NCBI GenBank assembly: GCA_947492525.1
Contig: CANLNQ010000002.1
Coordinates: 62,001-126,000, forward strand
Direction of reading: 5' to 3'
Source: an uncultured Granulosicoccus sp.
GTDB taxonomy: Bacteria; Pseudomonadota; Gammaproteobacteria; Granulosicoccales; Granulosicoccaceae
DNA: 64,000 bases
Shown here piece after piece: positions 26,165-35,028 of this stretch. The notes under the pieces were generated by a model. The model had not been told where the DNA came from and searched no databases. It saw only the letters and a list, made by a program, of their open reading frames with translations. Both the position numbers and the translations under genes were made by a program. Position 1 is the first letter of the stretch, and each line of letters opens with the position of its first letter.

Positions 26165-26935
26165 TTAGAGCGGCTCTATGGTGAGCCTGTCTTTATCGAG
26201 CCATATCTGTGCGGGTTTGCCGCGCAGTTCTTCCGGGATGGTCTCGAGCATGCGGTAGTTACCCGCAACCGACACCAGCTCGGCTTCCAGTGATTGGCAG
26301 AAGATACGTGTAGATGTATTTCCTGACACTCCGCACAAGGCCCTGCCTCTCAGCGGGCCATAGATATGGATGTTGTTGTCCGCAATGATCTCGGCTCCCG
26401 GACCAACCTGACCCATGACAATCAGGTCAGTGTCTCTGGCATACACCTGCTGACCGGATCTTACCGGCTTGTCTATCAGCAGGGGAGCTTTGACCACATA
26501 CTCTACCTCCCGCGATACCGACAAGTCCACATCCGGTATGGGGTTCTGAGTGTTACTTGGCGCTTCTTTCCTGGCCGAATCGGCACTTTGTGACGGCTCT
26601 TCCCGGCTCAGTGCACTGCGGCGCGCACCGCTTTCAATCAGTGGGATCGCCACCGAGCTGGCCAGGCCGGATGATCTGTCGCCGATGCTGGCAACGATGG
26701 GGACCAGCTTGTGGCGCCGGATGCATTCCAGCAGTGCCTTGCCGTCGATGTCGGCCTCCTGCTCTTCCAGGACGCTGAGGTCGATGACGACCGGGGTATC
26801 CTTGAAAAAGCCCGGAGCCTGCAGCACCTTGTCAGCAAGTTCTGCATCAATGACCGACATGTCATTGGTGTGGAGCTTGAGCGACATGAAGGTGTACATT
26901 CCACCTTTCAGTTCGACTCCGATAGTGCTCGACAC
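26165..26935 (-). CDS. minC: Septum site-determining protein MinC
   Basis: A 256-residue FtsZ inhibitor. The N-terminal FtsZ-interacting domain opens VELKGGMYTFMSLKLH, and a Ser/Glu-rich linker (SREEPSQSADSARK) separates it from the C-terminal beta-helix that binds MinD, with PVRSGQQVYARDTDLIVMG and GPGAEIIADNNIHIYGPLRGRALCG. The GTG start is supported by GGAG eight bases upstream and by alignment of ELKG with the family N-terminus. It is the first gene of the min operon and is divergent from dinB. Confidence 0.95.
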   Translation of the reverse strand: MSSTIGVELKGGMYTFMSLKLHTNDMSVIDAELADKVLQAPGFFKDTPVVIDLSVLEEQEADIDGKALLECIRRHKLVPIVASIGDRSSGLASSVAIPLIESGARRSALSREEPSQSADSARKEAPSNTQNPIPDVDLSVSREVEYVVKAPLLIDKPVRSGQQVYARDTDLIVMGQVGPGAEIIADNNIHIYGPLRGRALCGVSGNTSTRIFCQSLEAELVSVAGNYRMLETIPEELRGKPAQIWLDKDRLTIEPL

Positions 26936-27091
26936 AATTCAGCTCCGTGTTGTAAAGGCTGCAAGACACAGCAGGTTGTCAGGCTCGAAAGAATCCCCGC
27001 TGGCAAGGTCTGGCCGTGCCACGCAACGCATCCTGCAAGGGTATCGAGTCTTTCTGGTTGGGGTCGATTCTAAAGCAAATACGCACATGAC

Positions 27092-28429
27092 ATGACTATG
27101 TCGTCCAATTCGGCGGGTAAAAAGACGTACAGCGCAGAGTCCGCGAATCCTGACACCGAAGCCGGTGCATCAGGGTCGCGGGCTGCCGTGTGCGTCAGCG
27201 GCTCGGAGAAGGTTCCGGATGGGGACGACCGGAACACGGCTGCGGTTGCAGGCGACGCTGCGGAGACGACTGAACTGCGCAAGATCATCCATGTGGATAT
27301 GGATGCGTTCTACGCCTCGGTTGAACAGCGCGACAATCCCGCCCTGCAAGGTTTGCCGGTCATCGTCGGCGGTCGGCCCAACGGGCGAGGTGTGGTGGCG
27401 GCCTGCAGCTACGAGGCGCGCGTCTTTGGTGTGCACTCGGCCATGCCCAGTGCCGAGGCAGGCAGGCGTTGTCCCGACGCCATCTTCGTCAAACCGCGCT
27501 TCCAGGCCTACAAGCAGGTGTCCCAGCAGATCCATGCGGTCTTTCGCGAATTTACTGATGTGATCGAACCGCTGTCGCTGGATGAGGCCTATCTGGATGT
27601 GACCGGCAATACCCTGTTCGGTGGTTCCGCCTATCGCCTGGCGCGCGAAATAAAGCTGTTGATACGGGAAAGAACGCAACTCGTGGCCTCTGCGGGCGTC
27701 AGCTACAACAAGTTCCTGGCAAAGATCGCGTCCGACTACCGCAAGCCGGATGGCCTTTTCTGCATTCTGCCGGAGCAGGGAGAGAGTTTCGTTGCCGGTC
27801 TGGAGGTGGGCAGGATTCATGGCGTGGGCAAGGTCACCGAGGCCCGCATGCACGATCTGGGCATTCAGACCGGTGCCGACCTTCGGCAGTGGAGTGAAGA
27901 GGAGCTGGCGCGTGAATTCGGCAAGAGCAGCGCGTATTACTACCGGGTCGCACGGGGTATCGATCATCGTCCGGTGCGGGTCAGTCGCACTCGCAAATCG
28001 ATAGGCTCCGAACGTACCTTTGCCGACAATCTGCACGATCGCACAGCCATGCTGGCTATTCTCGACAAGCTGTCTGAAGAGTTGCATGGCCAGATGCGAG
28101 AGCGGGAGCTGGCGAGCAAGACCATCACTGTCAAGGTGCGTTTCGCCGATTTCTCCACGTTCACGCGTGCTCATTCCCTGGCGCAGGGCGTTCTGGATGC
28201 GGCCTCTTCCCGGCGCGCCCTGCCGTTTCTGCTGGATCGGGCCTTGAACCTGCGACAGGATGCAAGCCCGGCATCCGGAAGGGATGGCACGTCGGCAGGA
28301 AGCGTCGGGTCCGGGCATCGTCGTGGCAGGCGGTCGGGGGTACGGTTGCTGGGTGTGGCCTTCAGCGGCCTGGTCGCCGCCGGCGAGGAACGGCCCGTAC
28401 AGCTGGAAATGGACTGGCCCGAGAGCTGA
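27092..28429 (+). CDS. dinB: DNA polymerase IV, Y family, with N-terminal extension
   Basis: A 445-residue error-prone polymerase, longer than the usual 350. The palm motifs are intact: HVDMDAFYASVEQRDNPAL near residue 68, CSYEARVFGVHSAMPSAEA, SLDEAYLDVT with the two catalytic acids near 162, and SYNKFLAKIASDYRKPDG. The little-finger domain follows, ending near LLGVAF. About 60 Ser/Ala/Gly/Glu-rich residues precede the first strand. No start codon lies close to LRKIIHVDMD, so the extension appears real, although start choice (27092 or 27098) is uncertain. A QLEMDW near the C-terminus may be a weak clamp-binding motif. Confidence 0.94.
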   Translation: MTMSSNSAGKKTYSAESANPDTEAGASGSRAAVCVSGSEKVPDGDDRNTAAVAGDAAETTELRKIIHVDMDAFYASVEQRDNPALQGLPVIVGGRPNGRGVVAACSYEARVFGVHSAMPSAEAGRRCPDAIFVKPRFQAYKQVSQQIHAVFREFTDVIEPLSLDEAYLDVTGNTLFGGSAYRLAREIKLLIRERTQLVASAGVSYNKFLAKIASDYRKPDGLFCILPEQGESFVAGLEVGRIHGVGKVTEARMHDLGIQTGADLRQWSEEELAREFGKSSAYYYRVARGIDHRPVRVSRTRKSIGSERTFADNLHDRTAMLAILDKLSEELHGQMRERELASKTITVKVRFADFSTFTRAHSLAQGVLDAASSRRALPFLLDRALNLRQDASPASGRDGTSAGSVGSGHRRGRRSGVRLLGVAFSGLVAAGEERPVQLEMDWPES

Positions 28430-28551
28430 CGAGGCCAGGGTTGTCGATCGCCTAGAGACGGGCCTGCTATTCCGCCTTGCCCGCGTTCGCCGAGAGCCGG
28501 GCCACTTGTTCCGGCTCGCCCATGTTCGCCAGGAACCCGGCCAGCGATCCC

Positions 28552-30417
28552 TCAGTGACCCAGCACAACGTCCGGGAAGGTGGTGGCACCCATCGGTTCA
28601 CACAGGAAATAGCCTTGTGCCCGGTCGCAGCCGAGGCGGGCTACCATGTCGAACTGCTGCTGGTTTTCGATACCTTCGGCCACGACCTCGGCGCCGATAC
28701 TGCGCGAGATATTCACGATGGCGGACACGAAATCCTGGCTGTGTGCGTCGTCGGCAATATCCTTGATGAACGCGCGGTCGATCTTGACCTCGCTGATCGG
28801 ATAGTCGCGCAGTTCGAGCAAGGAGGAATAACCGACACCGAAGTCATCGATGGCCAGCTTCACGCCCATCGAGGTGAGTTCCAGCAATTGCTGCTGCAGA
28901 CGCTCCGTGTCTCTGGCTAGGGCGGTTTCCGTTATCTCCAGACACAGTCTGGCGGGATCAAAACCGGTTTCGTCAAGCAATTTGCGCAGTTGCGGCACGA
29001 TATGGTTTCCCTCGAACTGCTTGCGAGAGAGATTCACCGACAACATGGTGGGTGACATGCCGTAGTGGGAGAGTCGCTGATAGTCGGCCACGGCGCGGTT
29101 CAGTACCCATTCCCCCAGACGATGAATGATGCCGGTTTCTTCGGCAACCGGGATGAAATCCGCTGGCGGCACACCACCGAACTCGCCGCTGTGCCAGCGC
29201 AGCAGTGCTTCCATGCCGCAGGTCATCTTGCTGCTGATGTCGATCTGCGGCTGATACTGCAAGACGAGCTCATCACGTTCTATCGCCTGTTGCAGGCCGA
29301 TTTCCAGCTGATGCAGGCGTTTCGCCTGTTGTTGCTGTTTCGAGTTGTACACCACGAAGGAGTTGCCTTTCAGGTGCTTGGCGTGAGCACAGGCACTGTC
29401 TGCTGACTTGAGCAGGGCGGAGACGGTGTTGCCGTGCTCAGGCGCATAGGCAATGCCGATACTGGCTCGCACCGGTACATTCATGGCGTTGACATTCAGA
29501 CCTCTGCGCAGGGTTTGCAGCAGTTCGGCGAGGATGGCTTCGATATGCTCATGTTCGTGGTCGGCTTCCAGCAAGACGGCAAACTCATCGCCTGCGGTGC
29601 GAGCGATCAAGGCATCGGGCGGCATGGCCTGTTGCAGGCAGAGGGCAGTCTGTCTGAGCAGTTCATCCCCGGCAGACCGGCCATAGGTATCATTGATCTG
29701 ACGAAAGCTGCGAAGATCCACGATGATCAGTGACAGTTGACTGCGCGTGCGGCTGCACAGCCTGCCAAGTTCATGCACCAGACGCGCCCGGTTGCCGAGT
29801 GAAGTCAGCGGGTCTTCCAGACGATGGTTGACCACATGGTTGGAGCCGTAAACGGAGACACTCTTGCCGCCATCGCTGGTGCTGCGCTCCCTGATCAGCA
29901 GGGAACGACGCCCATAACTGGGTAACTCGAAAGTCAGGGTCGAATCCAGACTGCTTGCCGTATCCCTGGCGCGCTGTTGGGCGCGTGTCACTGCATCGCT
30001 GTCGGGCGAAATCTGCGCATAGAGGTCACTGGCTTCCATGTCGCTGTACTGTTCCGGTTTGAGCCCGAGTGGCAGCAAACCGGACAGCTTTCTGTTCACG
30101 GCCGTCAGCTGGCCTTCGGCATCGAACAGGGCAACGGCATCCGGTAGGGAATCCAGCGTATTCTGGACCAGCTGCTGACGAACCACAGGCCGGCGTGCAT
30201 GGCATCGCTTGAGCAGCAGCAGGCCGGCGATGAGCGTCAGCAGACCCAGTGCGCTCAACCACGGTGACTCGCGCACGACAGCGGGCAGCGCCGCGGCTGC
30301 CAATGAAATGATGTCAGTGGTGGCGCCAACGACGGGGTCGATGATGCCGTCATCCGACCAGGACCCTGTTGTCTCCCAACCTCCCGGCAATCCGTTGGCT
30401 TGGCTCAATGAACTCAT
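28552..30417 (-). CDS. Membrane-anchored diguanylate cyclase/phosphodiesterase (PAS-GGDEF-EAL)
   Basis: A 621-residue c-di-GMP turnover protein. One membrane segment lies near residues 52-72 (WLSALGLLTLIAGLLLL), then a PAS-like domain (TLDSLPDAVALFDAEGQLTAVN). The GGDEF domain near 205-370 has AGDEF at the active loop, an active-compatible variant, and lacks the RxxD inhibitory site. The EAL domain near 380-620 keeps MEALLRW, the NLSRKQFEG segment, EITETAL, and DDFGVGYSSL. With both sites apparently intact the net activity cannot be predicted. It stands alone between dinB and the parvulin operon, convergent with dinB. Confidence 0.93.
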   Translation of the reverse strand: MSSLSQANGLPGGWETTGSWSDDGIIDPVVGATTDIISLAAAALPAVVRESPWLSALGLLTLIAGLLLLKRCHARRPVVRQQLVQNTLDSLPDAVALFDAEGQLTAVNRKLSGLLPLGLKPEQYSDMEASDLYAQISPDSDAVTRAQQRARDTASSLDSTLTFELPSYGRRSLLIRERSTSDGGKSVSVYGSNHVVNHRLEDPLTSLGNRARLVHELGRLCSRTRSQLSLIIVDLRSFRQINDTYGRSAGDELLRQTALCLQQAMPPDALIARTAGDEFAVLLEADHEHEHIEAILAELLQTLRRGLNVNAMNVPVRASIGIAYAPEHGNTVSALLKSADSACAHAKHLKGNSFVVYNSKQQQQAKRLHQLEIGLQQAIERDELVLQYQPQIDISSKMTCGMEALLRWHSGEFGGVPPADFIPVAEETGIIHRLGEWVLNRAVADYQRLSHYGMSPTMLSVNLSRKQFEGNHIVPQLRKLLDETGFDPARLCLEITETALARDTERLQQQLLELTSMGVKLAIDDFGVGYSSLLELRDYPISEVKIDRAFIKDIADDAHSQDFVSAIVNISRSIGAEVVAEGIENQQQFDMVARLGCDRAQGYFLCEPMGATTFPDVVLGH

Positions 30418-30918
30418 GGGATGGTCGATCTGCCCTCACGCTCACCAGTGACACGGAAGTGTGTCTCATCCAGTGCAAATCCAGCTTCGCCTCCATTCGA
30501 ATTGCACGCTTCCCTACAACAAAAGCGGGGGGCTTTCATCTTACAAGCAAGAAAAGTTAGACCCGCATCACGTAAAATAGCAGAAAGACAGGAAATCTAC
30601 GAATGCCGGCATCGTATAGCGTGTGTTTTTAACAGTTAGAAGCCGGGGCTACATGGCGTTGCCGGCTCGCTTCGTGACAAAGGGCCAGTGTGCTGGGTCG
30701 CTGTAACCTGCGGGACACAATTCGGATGGCATGCTCACATCGCTGTGGTGTCGCCAGCGGCAGGGCTTGTCGTGTCGGTGAGCGAGACCGGCTTCCCCGA
30801 CGGCACTGCGTCAGACATGAAAAAGCCCCGGCAACCTGCCTGAGCAGAGTTGACGAGGCCTGGGCTGTGCAGCCGCGCTGGTGGCTACACGGGACTGGCG
30901 GGCAAGGCCGCCACAGTA
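30418..30918. other. Intergenic region with no gene seen
   Basis: About 500 bases between the GGDEF-EAL gene and ppiC, both on the minus strand. The part next to the GGDEF-EAL start (30420-30640) is relatively A/T-rich and should contain its promoter. The part next to ppiC contains the terminator listed at 30818-30866. Short frames here have no recognisable product. Confidence 0.5.
30818..30866 (-). terminator. Probable intrinsic terminator of the zinc-ribbon/ppiC operon
   Basis: Read leftward, AGCCCAGG and CCGGGGCT pair as an 8-bp stem with one mismatch around a 27-base loop, followed immediately by CTTTTT. It lies about 50 bases beyond the ppiC stop codon. The large loop makes it weaker than a classic terminator. 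Confidence 0.55.
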
Positions 30919-31197
30919 CTAACTGCGAGCAGTGACTTCAACGGCGTGAAAGCCGAATTGAGTCTGGATAGGTCCCTGTACTTCACCCACTTCGCCTTCG
31001 AAGCAGGCTGTCTCGAATTCAGGAACCATCTGGCCCTTGCCGAACGTACCGAGGTTGCCACCGTCACGCTTGGAAGGGCAGCTTGAGTGTTCTCTGGCGA
31101 CAGCAGCGAAATCGGCGCCGCCCTTGATGTCATCGATCAGGGTCTGGCACTTTTCTTCGCTGTCAACGAGGATATGGCGAGCTGTTGCTTGGGTCAT
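30919..31197 (-). CDS. ppiC: Parvulin-type peptidyl-prolyl isomerase
   Basis: A 92-residue single-domain parvulin without signal peptide, so cytoplasmic like PpiC. The family markers are present in order: ARHILVDSEEKC, then DFAAVAREHSSCPSKRDGGNLGTFGKGQMVPEFE and PIQTQFGFHAVEV, including the active-site His residues and Cys. It catalyses cis-trans isomerisation of Xaa-Pro bonds. It starts inside the preceding hypothetical gene (ATGA overlap) and is the last gene of a three-gene unit. Confidence 0.93.
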   Translation of the reverse strand: MTQATARHILVDSEEKCQTLIDDIKGGADFAAVAREHSSCPSKRDGGNLGTFGKGQMVPEFETACFEGEVGEVQGPIQTQFGFHAVEVTARS

Positions 31198-31487
31198 TTT
31201 GAAGGTTTCCAGATGCCGAAGGCTTCTTGTGTGGGAGGAGGGGGTGGTGCCGCGGCCTGTTGTTTCTGGCTCTCGACATCATCCGATACATGTTTCATGA
31301 ACGCGGCCAGCTGATCGAGCACTTCTGCCTTCTGTCCGGCAGGCATGTCCTGCTGACCCAGCAGAAATCCGACGACGGCACACAGATACTGGGATGTTAC
31401 ACCGGGGTCCCCGGCAGCAGGATCGTGTTCCTGCAGCAGGTTCTGGATGTCACCGACCAGTTTTGCGGAAAGTTGTAATTCACTCAT
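31194..31487 (-). CDS. Conserved-looking hypothetical protein
   Basis: A 97-residue soluble protein of unknown family. The N-terminal two thirds are predicted helical (LSAKLVGDIQNLLQEHD, then YLCAVVGFLLGQQDMP and KAEVLDQLAAFMKHVSDD); the end is a Gln/Ala/Pro linker (AAAPPPPPTQ) and a short tail. It is translationally coupled on both sides by ATGA overlaps, upstream with a zinc-ribbon protein and downstream with a parvulin. That tight packing is the best argument that it is real. I do not recognise its function. Confidence 0.7.
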   Translation of the reverse strand: MSELQLSAKLVGDIQNLLQEHDPAAGDPGVTSQYLCAVVGFLLGQQDMPAGQKAEVLDQLAAFMKHVSDDVESQKQQAAAPPPPPTQEAFGIWKPSK

Positions 31488-31735
31488 GTCATCAGGTAAG
31501 CGGCATAGCCATGATTCGACTCGGGCTGGAGCACGTCCGGCTCGGCGGAGTACCGACTGTCTTCATCCTTGCGAGTCGACACAGCCAGTGATGCTTTCCC
31601 GGCTTTCGGGTCACTGGTCATGCGTACCTGCTTGCAGACCGGGCATTGATGCCAGGAAGTGATCGCGTGTTGACTGGATTCGCTATGATCGAGAATCATT
31701 GGCGAATGGCAACTTCTGCATTTGATTGTTGACAT
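31484..31735 (-). CDS. Small zinc-ribbon protein
   Basis: An 83-residue protein with two Cys pairs, CRSCH near residue 5 and CPVCK near 29, spaced as in a zinc ribbon. The remaining 50 residues are polar (KAGKASLAVSTRKDED) without further motif. The ATG giving MSTIKCRSC is preferred because the upstream in-frame extension would add 39 residues of no family character. It is the first gene of the unit leading to ppiC and lies about 95 bases after nrdJb on the same strand. Function unknown. Confidence 0.65.
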   Translation of the reverse strand: MSTIKCRSCHSPMILDHSESSQHAITSWHQCPVCKQVRMTSDPKAGKASLAVSTRKDEDSRYSAEPDVLQPESNHGYAAYLMT

Positions 31736-31829
31736 GGGTATCTTCGCAATCGTCGGGGAAAGTGGGCCTTGAGCGCTGTTACCAGCGTTCACTGACTCGC
31801 GAAAAGAGGGCGCCATTGTAACCCAATAA

Positions 31830-32558
31830 CTAGCCGCACTTGGAATCTCCACAATTCATGCAGGTCTGACAACCGTCACGCAGTACGACTGCCTTGTTGT
31901 TGCACTTGTTGCATAGAGTGGCATTGGCCATCCAGGGTTCTTCGGCAGAATCGGCGTCGGAATCGGCAGCGCTCTGCTGTTCCGCTCTCAACTCGGCTTT
32001 CTTTTCTTCGATCAGTTTCGCTTGTACTTCGTCAGGTTCGTTACTCTTGAGCATGCCGATATCGATCAGGTGATGTTCAATGACTTCACCAATTTCAGCG
32101 ATGATGGACGGCATGTACTTGCCCTTGTTCCAGTAGCCACCGCGCGGATCGAAAACCGAACGCAGTTCTTCCACCAGGAAGGTGATATCACCACCCTTGC
32201 GAAAGACGGCCGACATGATCAGTGTCAGCGCCACGATCCACTGGTAGTGCTCCAGGTTCTTCGAATTGATGAAGACCTCGAACGGTCGTCGCATTTCATG
32301 TTCGGTACCTTCATTGAGCACGATGTCATTGATCGTGATGTACATGGCATGCGCCGACACATGTTCAGGTGTCTTCAGCTTGTAGGTCGAGCCGATCAGC
32401 TTCTGTGGGCGGGCAAGGGTTTCGTGCATCTGGATGACATCGGCCAGCTGACCTTCCGTCTTTGATGCCGCATCGGACTTTGTGTCCTGACCGGATTTAC
32501 CGCCCTTGTCGGCGGGCTTTGCAACGGCGTAGCCGACGATTTTCTTGTTGATTTTCAT
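31830..32558 (-). CDS. nrdJb: Class II ribonucleotide reductase, C-terminal subunit
   Basis: A 242-residue protein matching the separate C-terminal (TSCPD-domain) part of split B12-dependent reductases, as in Pseudomonas NrdJb. The core contains SAHAMYITINDIVLNEG, RPFEVFINSKNLEHYQW and FRKGGDITFLVEELRSVFDPRGGYW. The C-terminus is a Cys-rich redox tail with CNKCNN and CQTCMNCG, which would re-reduce the active-site disulfide of the large subunit. It starts 14 bases after the nrdJa stop codon and completes that enzyme. Assignment rests on context and the redox tail. Confidence 0.88.
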   Translation of the reverse strand: MKINKKIVGYAVAKPADKGGKSGQDTKSDAASKTEGQLADVIQMHETLARPQKLIGSTYKLKTPEHVSAHAMYITINDIVLNEGTEHEMRRPFEVFINSKNLEHYQWIVALTLIMSAVFRKGGDITFLVEELRSVFDPRGGYWNKGKYMPSIIAEIGEVIEHHLIDIGMLKSNEPDEVQAKLIEEKKAELRAEQQSAADSDADSAEEPWMANATLCNKCNNKAVVLRDGCQTCMNCGDSKCG

Positions 32559-32572
32559 GTTGATCGCTTCCC

Positions 32573-34741
32573 TTAGAACTTGCCGTAGTAGCCTTCTTTC
32601 AAGGCGTCATACAGATTGGCTGCGGTGTGCATTTCTCCGTCGTATTCGATCTGTTCGTTGCCCTTGGCCGTTACCACCGAACCGTCTTCGAGGGTGAATT
32701 CGTAGTCGGTATTCTCCAGATCGTCCTCCTTGACCAGTACGCCCTGGAAGTTTTCCGGGTTGAAACGGAAGGTGGTGCAGCCTTTCAGTCCCTGATCATA
32801 GGCATACATGTAGATGTCCTTGAAATCCGCAAACGGGAATTCGGTGGGTACGTTGGCAGTCTTGGAAATGGAAGAGTCGATCCAGCGTTGTGACGCTGCC
32901 TGTACTGACACATGATCCTTCGGCGTGATGTCATCGGCCGACATGAAATACTCGGGCAGCTGCGCTTCGGGGTCGTCGCTGTAGGGCATGGCCTTGTCAT
33001 TGACCAGCGACTGGTAGGCCAGCAGCTCAAACGAGAAGACATCGACCTTCTCCTTGCTCTTGCGACCTTCGCGAATGACATTGCGCGCATAGTGGTGCGC
33101 GAAGCTGGGCTCGATGCCATTGCTTGCGTTATTGGCCAGAGACAGGGAAATGGTACCGGTCGGTGCAATGGAACTGTGATGGGTGAAGCGGGCGCCGTGT
33201 TCTGCCAGTTCTTCCACCAGTTGCGGATCGACCTCGGCAATGCGTTGCATGTAACGACTGTAGCGCGCATGCAGTACGCGGCCGGGCACCTGGTCACCGA
33301 CCGAGTAACCGTCGTCCTTCATTTCCGGACGCTTGCGCAGCATTTCGCCGGTCACACTGAACAGCTCATCCATGATGGGAGCAGGGCCTTTCTCCTTCGA
33401 CAGGTCCAGCGCTGCACGCCAACCGGTGACGGCCAGTTCCCTGGTCACTTTATCGGTGAATTTCAGTGATTCGGTGCTGCCGTACTTCATGCCCATGAGC
33501 GTCATGCTGGAACCGAGTCCCAGGTATCCCATGCCGTGACGACGCTTGCGATGGATCTCGCGTCGCTGCTGTTCCAGCGGCAGGCCATTGATCTCGACCA
33601 CGTTGTCCAGCATGCGCGTGAAGATCTCTACCGTACGGCCGAAACGCTCCCAGTCGAAGCGGGCCTTGTCGGTGAAGGGGTCGAGCACGAAGCGGGTCAG
33701 GTTGATCGATCCGAGCAGGCAGGCACCATAGGGTGGCAGAGGCTGCTCGCCACAGGGGTTGGTGGCACGGATGGATTCGTCGAACCAGTTGTTGTTCATC
33801 TCGTTGACCTTGTCGATCAGGATGAAACCGGGCTCGGCGAAATCATAGGTAGACGCCATGATCAGATCCCACAGGCGGCGGGCCGGCATGGTCTTGTAGA
33901 TACGGCAGGCAACCAGGCCTTCGTCATTGTCGACCACGTCGACATGCGACGGCCAGTCTCGCCAGACGATCTGGTCCGGATCGTCCAGCTGGATGTCGCC
34001 ATCGTCCAGTTCCTTCTGGCGAATGGGGAAGGCCAGCTGCCAGGGTTCGTCGGCCTTGACGGCCTGGATGAAATCCTCGGTGATCAGCAAGGACAGATTG
34101 AACTGGCGCAGGCGGGCATCTTCGCGCTTGGCCTTGATGAATTCGAGCACGTCGGGATGGCGTACATCGAAGGTACCCATCTGCGCGCCACGACGACCAC
34201 CGGCCGAGGATACGGTGAAACACATCTTGTCGAAGATGTCCATGAAGGACAGGGGGCCGGAGGTGTAGGCACCGGCGCCGGACACATAGGCACCCCGTGG
34301 GCGCAGCGTCGAGAAGTCATAGCCGATGCCGCATCCGGCCTTGAGGGTCAGACCGGCTTCATGCACCTTGCCCAGGATGTCGTCCATGGAGTCGACGATG
34401 GTGCCGCTGACCGTGCAGTTGATGGTGGACGTTGCAGGCTTGTGGGCCAGCGCTCCGGCATTGGAGGTGATGCGGCCAGCGGGAATGGCCCCTTGCTCCA
34501 GTGCCCACAGAAACTCGCCATACCAGTGCTTGCGATTTTCCTCGGTGGTTTCCACATCGGCCAGAGCACGCGCGACACGCTTGAAGGTATCGATGACAGT
34601 CTCGTCGACGTTCTGGCCTTCCTTGGTCTTGAGACGGTATTTCTTGTCCCAGATATCCACGGAAGTCTCCTGCAGCGGCAACCGAGCCAGGGCCGGCTTT
34701 GCAGGGGTGTCTTTCATTGCCAGGACGTCAACTGTGCTCAT
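32573..34741 (-). CDS. nrdJa: Adenosylcobalamin-dependent (class II) ribonucleotide reductase, catalytic subunit
   Basis: A 722-residue enzyme that reduces ribonucleotides to deoxyribonucleotides using adenosylcobalamin, independent of oxygen. The barrel motifs are clear: STINCTVSG with an active Cys near residue 108, GCGIGYDFSTLRPRGA, SSAGGRRGAQMG, and NPCGEQPLPPYGACLLGSINL near 330, which carries the Asn-Cys-Glu active-site set. It lacks the C-terminal Cys tail, which is supplied by nrdJb downstream. Transcription is probably repressed by NrdR through the paired boxes about 90 bases upstream. Confidence 0.95.
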   Translation of the reverse strand: MSTVDVLAMKDTPAKPALARLPLQETSVDIWDKKYRLKTKEGQNVDETVIDTFKRVARALADVETTEENRKHWYGEFLWALEQGAIPAGRITSNAGALAHKPATSTINCTVSGTIVDSMDDILGKVHEAGLTLKAGCGIGYDFSTLRPRGAYVSGAGAYTSGPLSFMDIFDKMCFTVSSAGGRRGAQMGTFDVRHPDVLEFIKAKREDARLRQFNLSLLITEDFIQAVKADEPWQLAFPIRQKELDDGDIQLDDPDQIVWRDWPSHVDVVDNDEGLVACRIYKTMPARRLWDLIMASTYDFAEPGFILIDKVNEMNNNWFDESIRATNPCGEQPLPPYGACLLGSINLTRFVLDPFTDKARFDWERFGRTVEIFTRMLDNVVEINGLPLEQQRREIHRKRRHGMGYLGLGSSMTLMGMKYGSTESLKFTDKVTRELAVTGWRAALDLSKEKGPAPIMDELFSVTGEMLRKRPEMKDDGYSVGDQVPGRVLHARYSRYMQRIAEVDPQLVEELAEHGARFTHHSSIAPTGTISLSLANNASNGIEPSFAHHYARNVIREGRKSKEKVDVFSFELLAYQSLVNDKAMPYSDDPEAQLPEYFMSADDITPKDHVSVQAASQRWIDSSISKTANVPTEFPFADFKDIYMYAYDQGLKGCTTFRFNPENFQGVLVKEDDLENTDYEFTLEDGSVVTAKGNEQIEYDGEMHTAANLYDALKEGYYGKF

Positions 34742-34831
34742 GGGCGTTCGGAATCTCCTTGATCGATGCCAGCTCCGTGTTCATCCGGGGTTCTGGCAAT
34801 GTAAACTGTAGGCACTCGGATTCCTTGTGAC

Positions 34832-34879
34832 ACACAATATATAGTGTGTTGGTGCGCTTCCGTACGCAACATGTAGTGC
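34832..34879 (-). promoter_or_regulatory. NrdR box pair 1 (nrdJ operator)
   Basis: The 16-mer ACACAATATATAGTGT at 34832-34847 matches the NrdR consensus essentially perfectly. A second site, ACGCAACATGTAGTGC at 34864-34879, matches it at 12 of 16 positions. The start-to-start distance is 32 bases, about three helical turns, the arrangement NrdR needs to bind cooperatively. The pair lies 90-140 bases upstream of nrdJa, so NrdR repression of this reductase is expected. Binding is inferred, not seen. Confidence 0.88.
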
Positions 34880-34981
34880 TTGTAATGCCCGGTGTCAACA
34901 TGACTGCAGAGACTCGCAGGACACATCAGTGCTGGGGCCGCGAAGTGTATCGCCGCCAAGCGCCTCGGTCAACGCTCAAAA

Positions 34982-35028
34982 CCACTATATCTAGGGTCAT
35001 ACAGGTTTCACGCCACTACATCTTGTGG
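34982..35028. promoter_or_regulatory. Candidate NrdR box pair 2
   Basis: CCACTATATCTAGGGT at 34982-34997 and CCACTACATCTTGTGG at 35013-35028 each match the NrdR consensus at 12 of 16 positions (the second when read on the minus strand). They start 31 bases apart. Individually each would be weak; the matching spacing is what makes them notable. They are about 240-290 bases upstream of nrdJa and may mark a second, distal promoter or one firing the other way. Confidence 0.5.

Noticed and set aside
34738..34959. Small minus-strand frame upstream of nrdJa
   Set aside because: It runs through the NrdR boxes and overlaps the nrdJa start; regulatory DNA is the better explanation.
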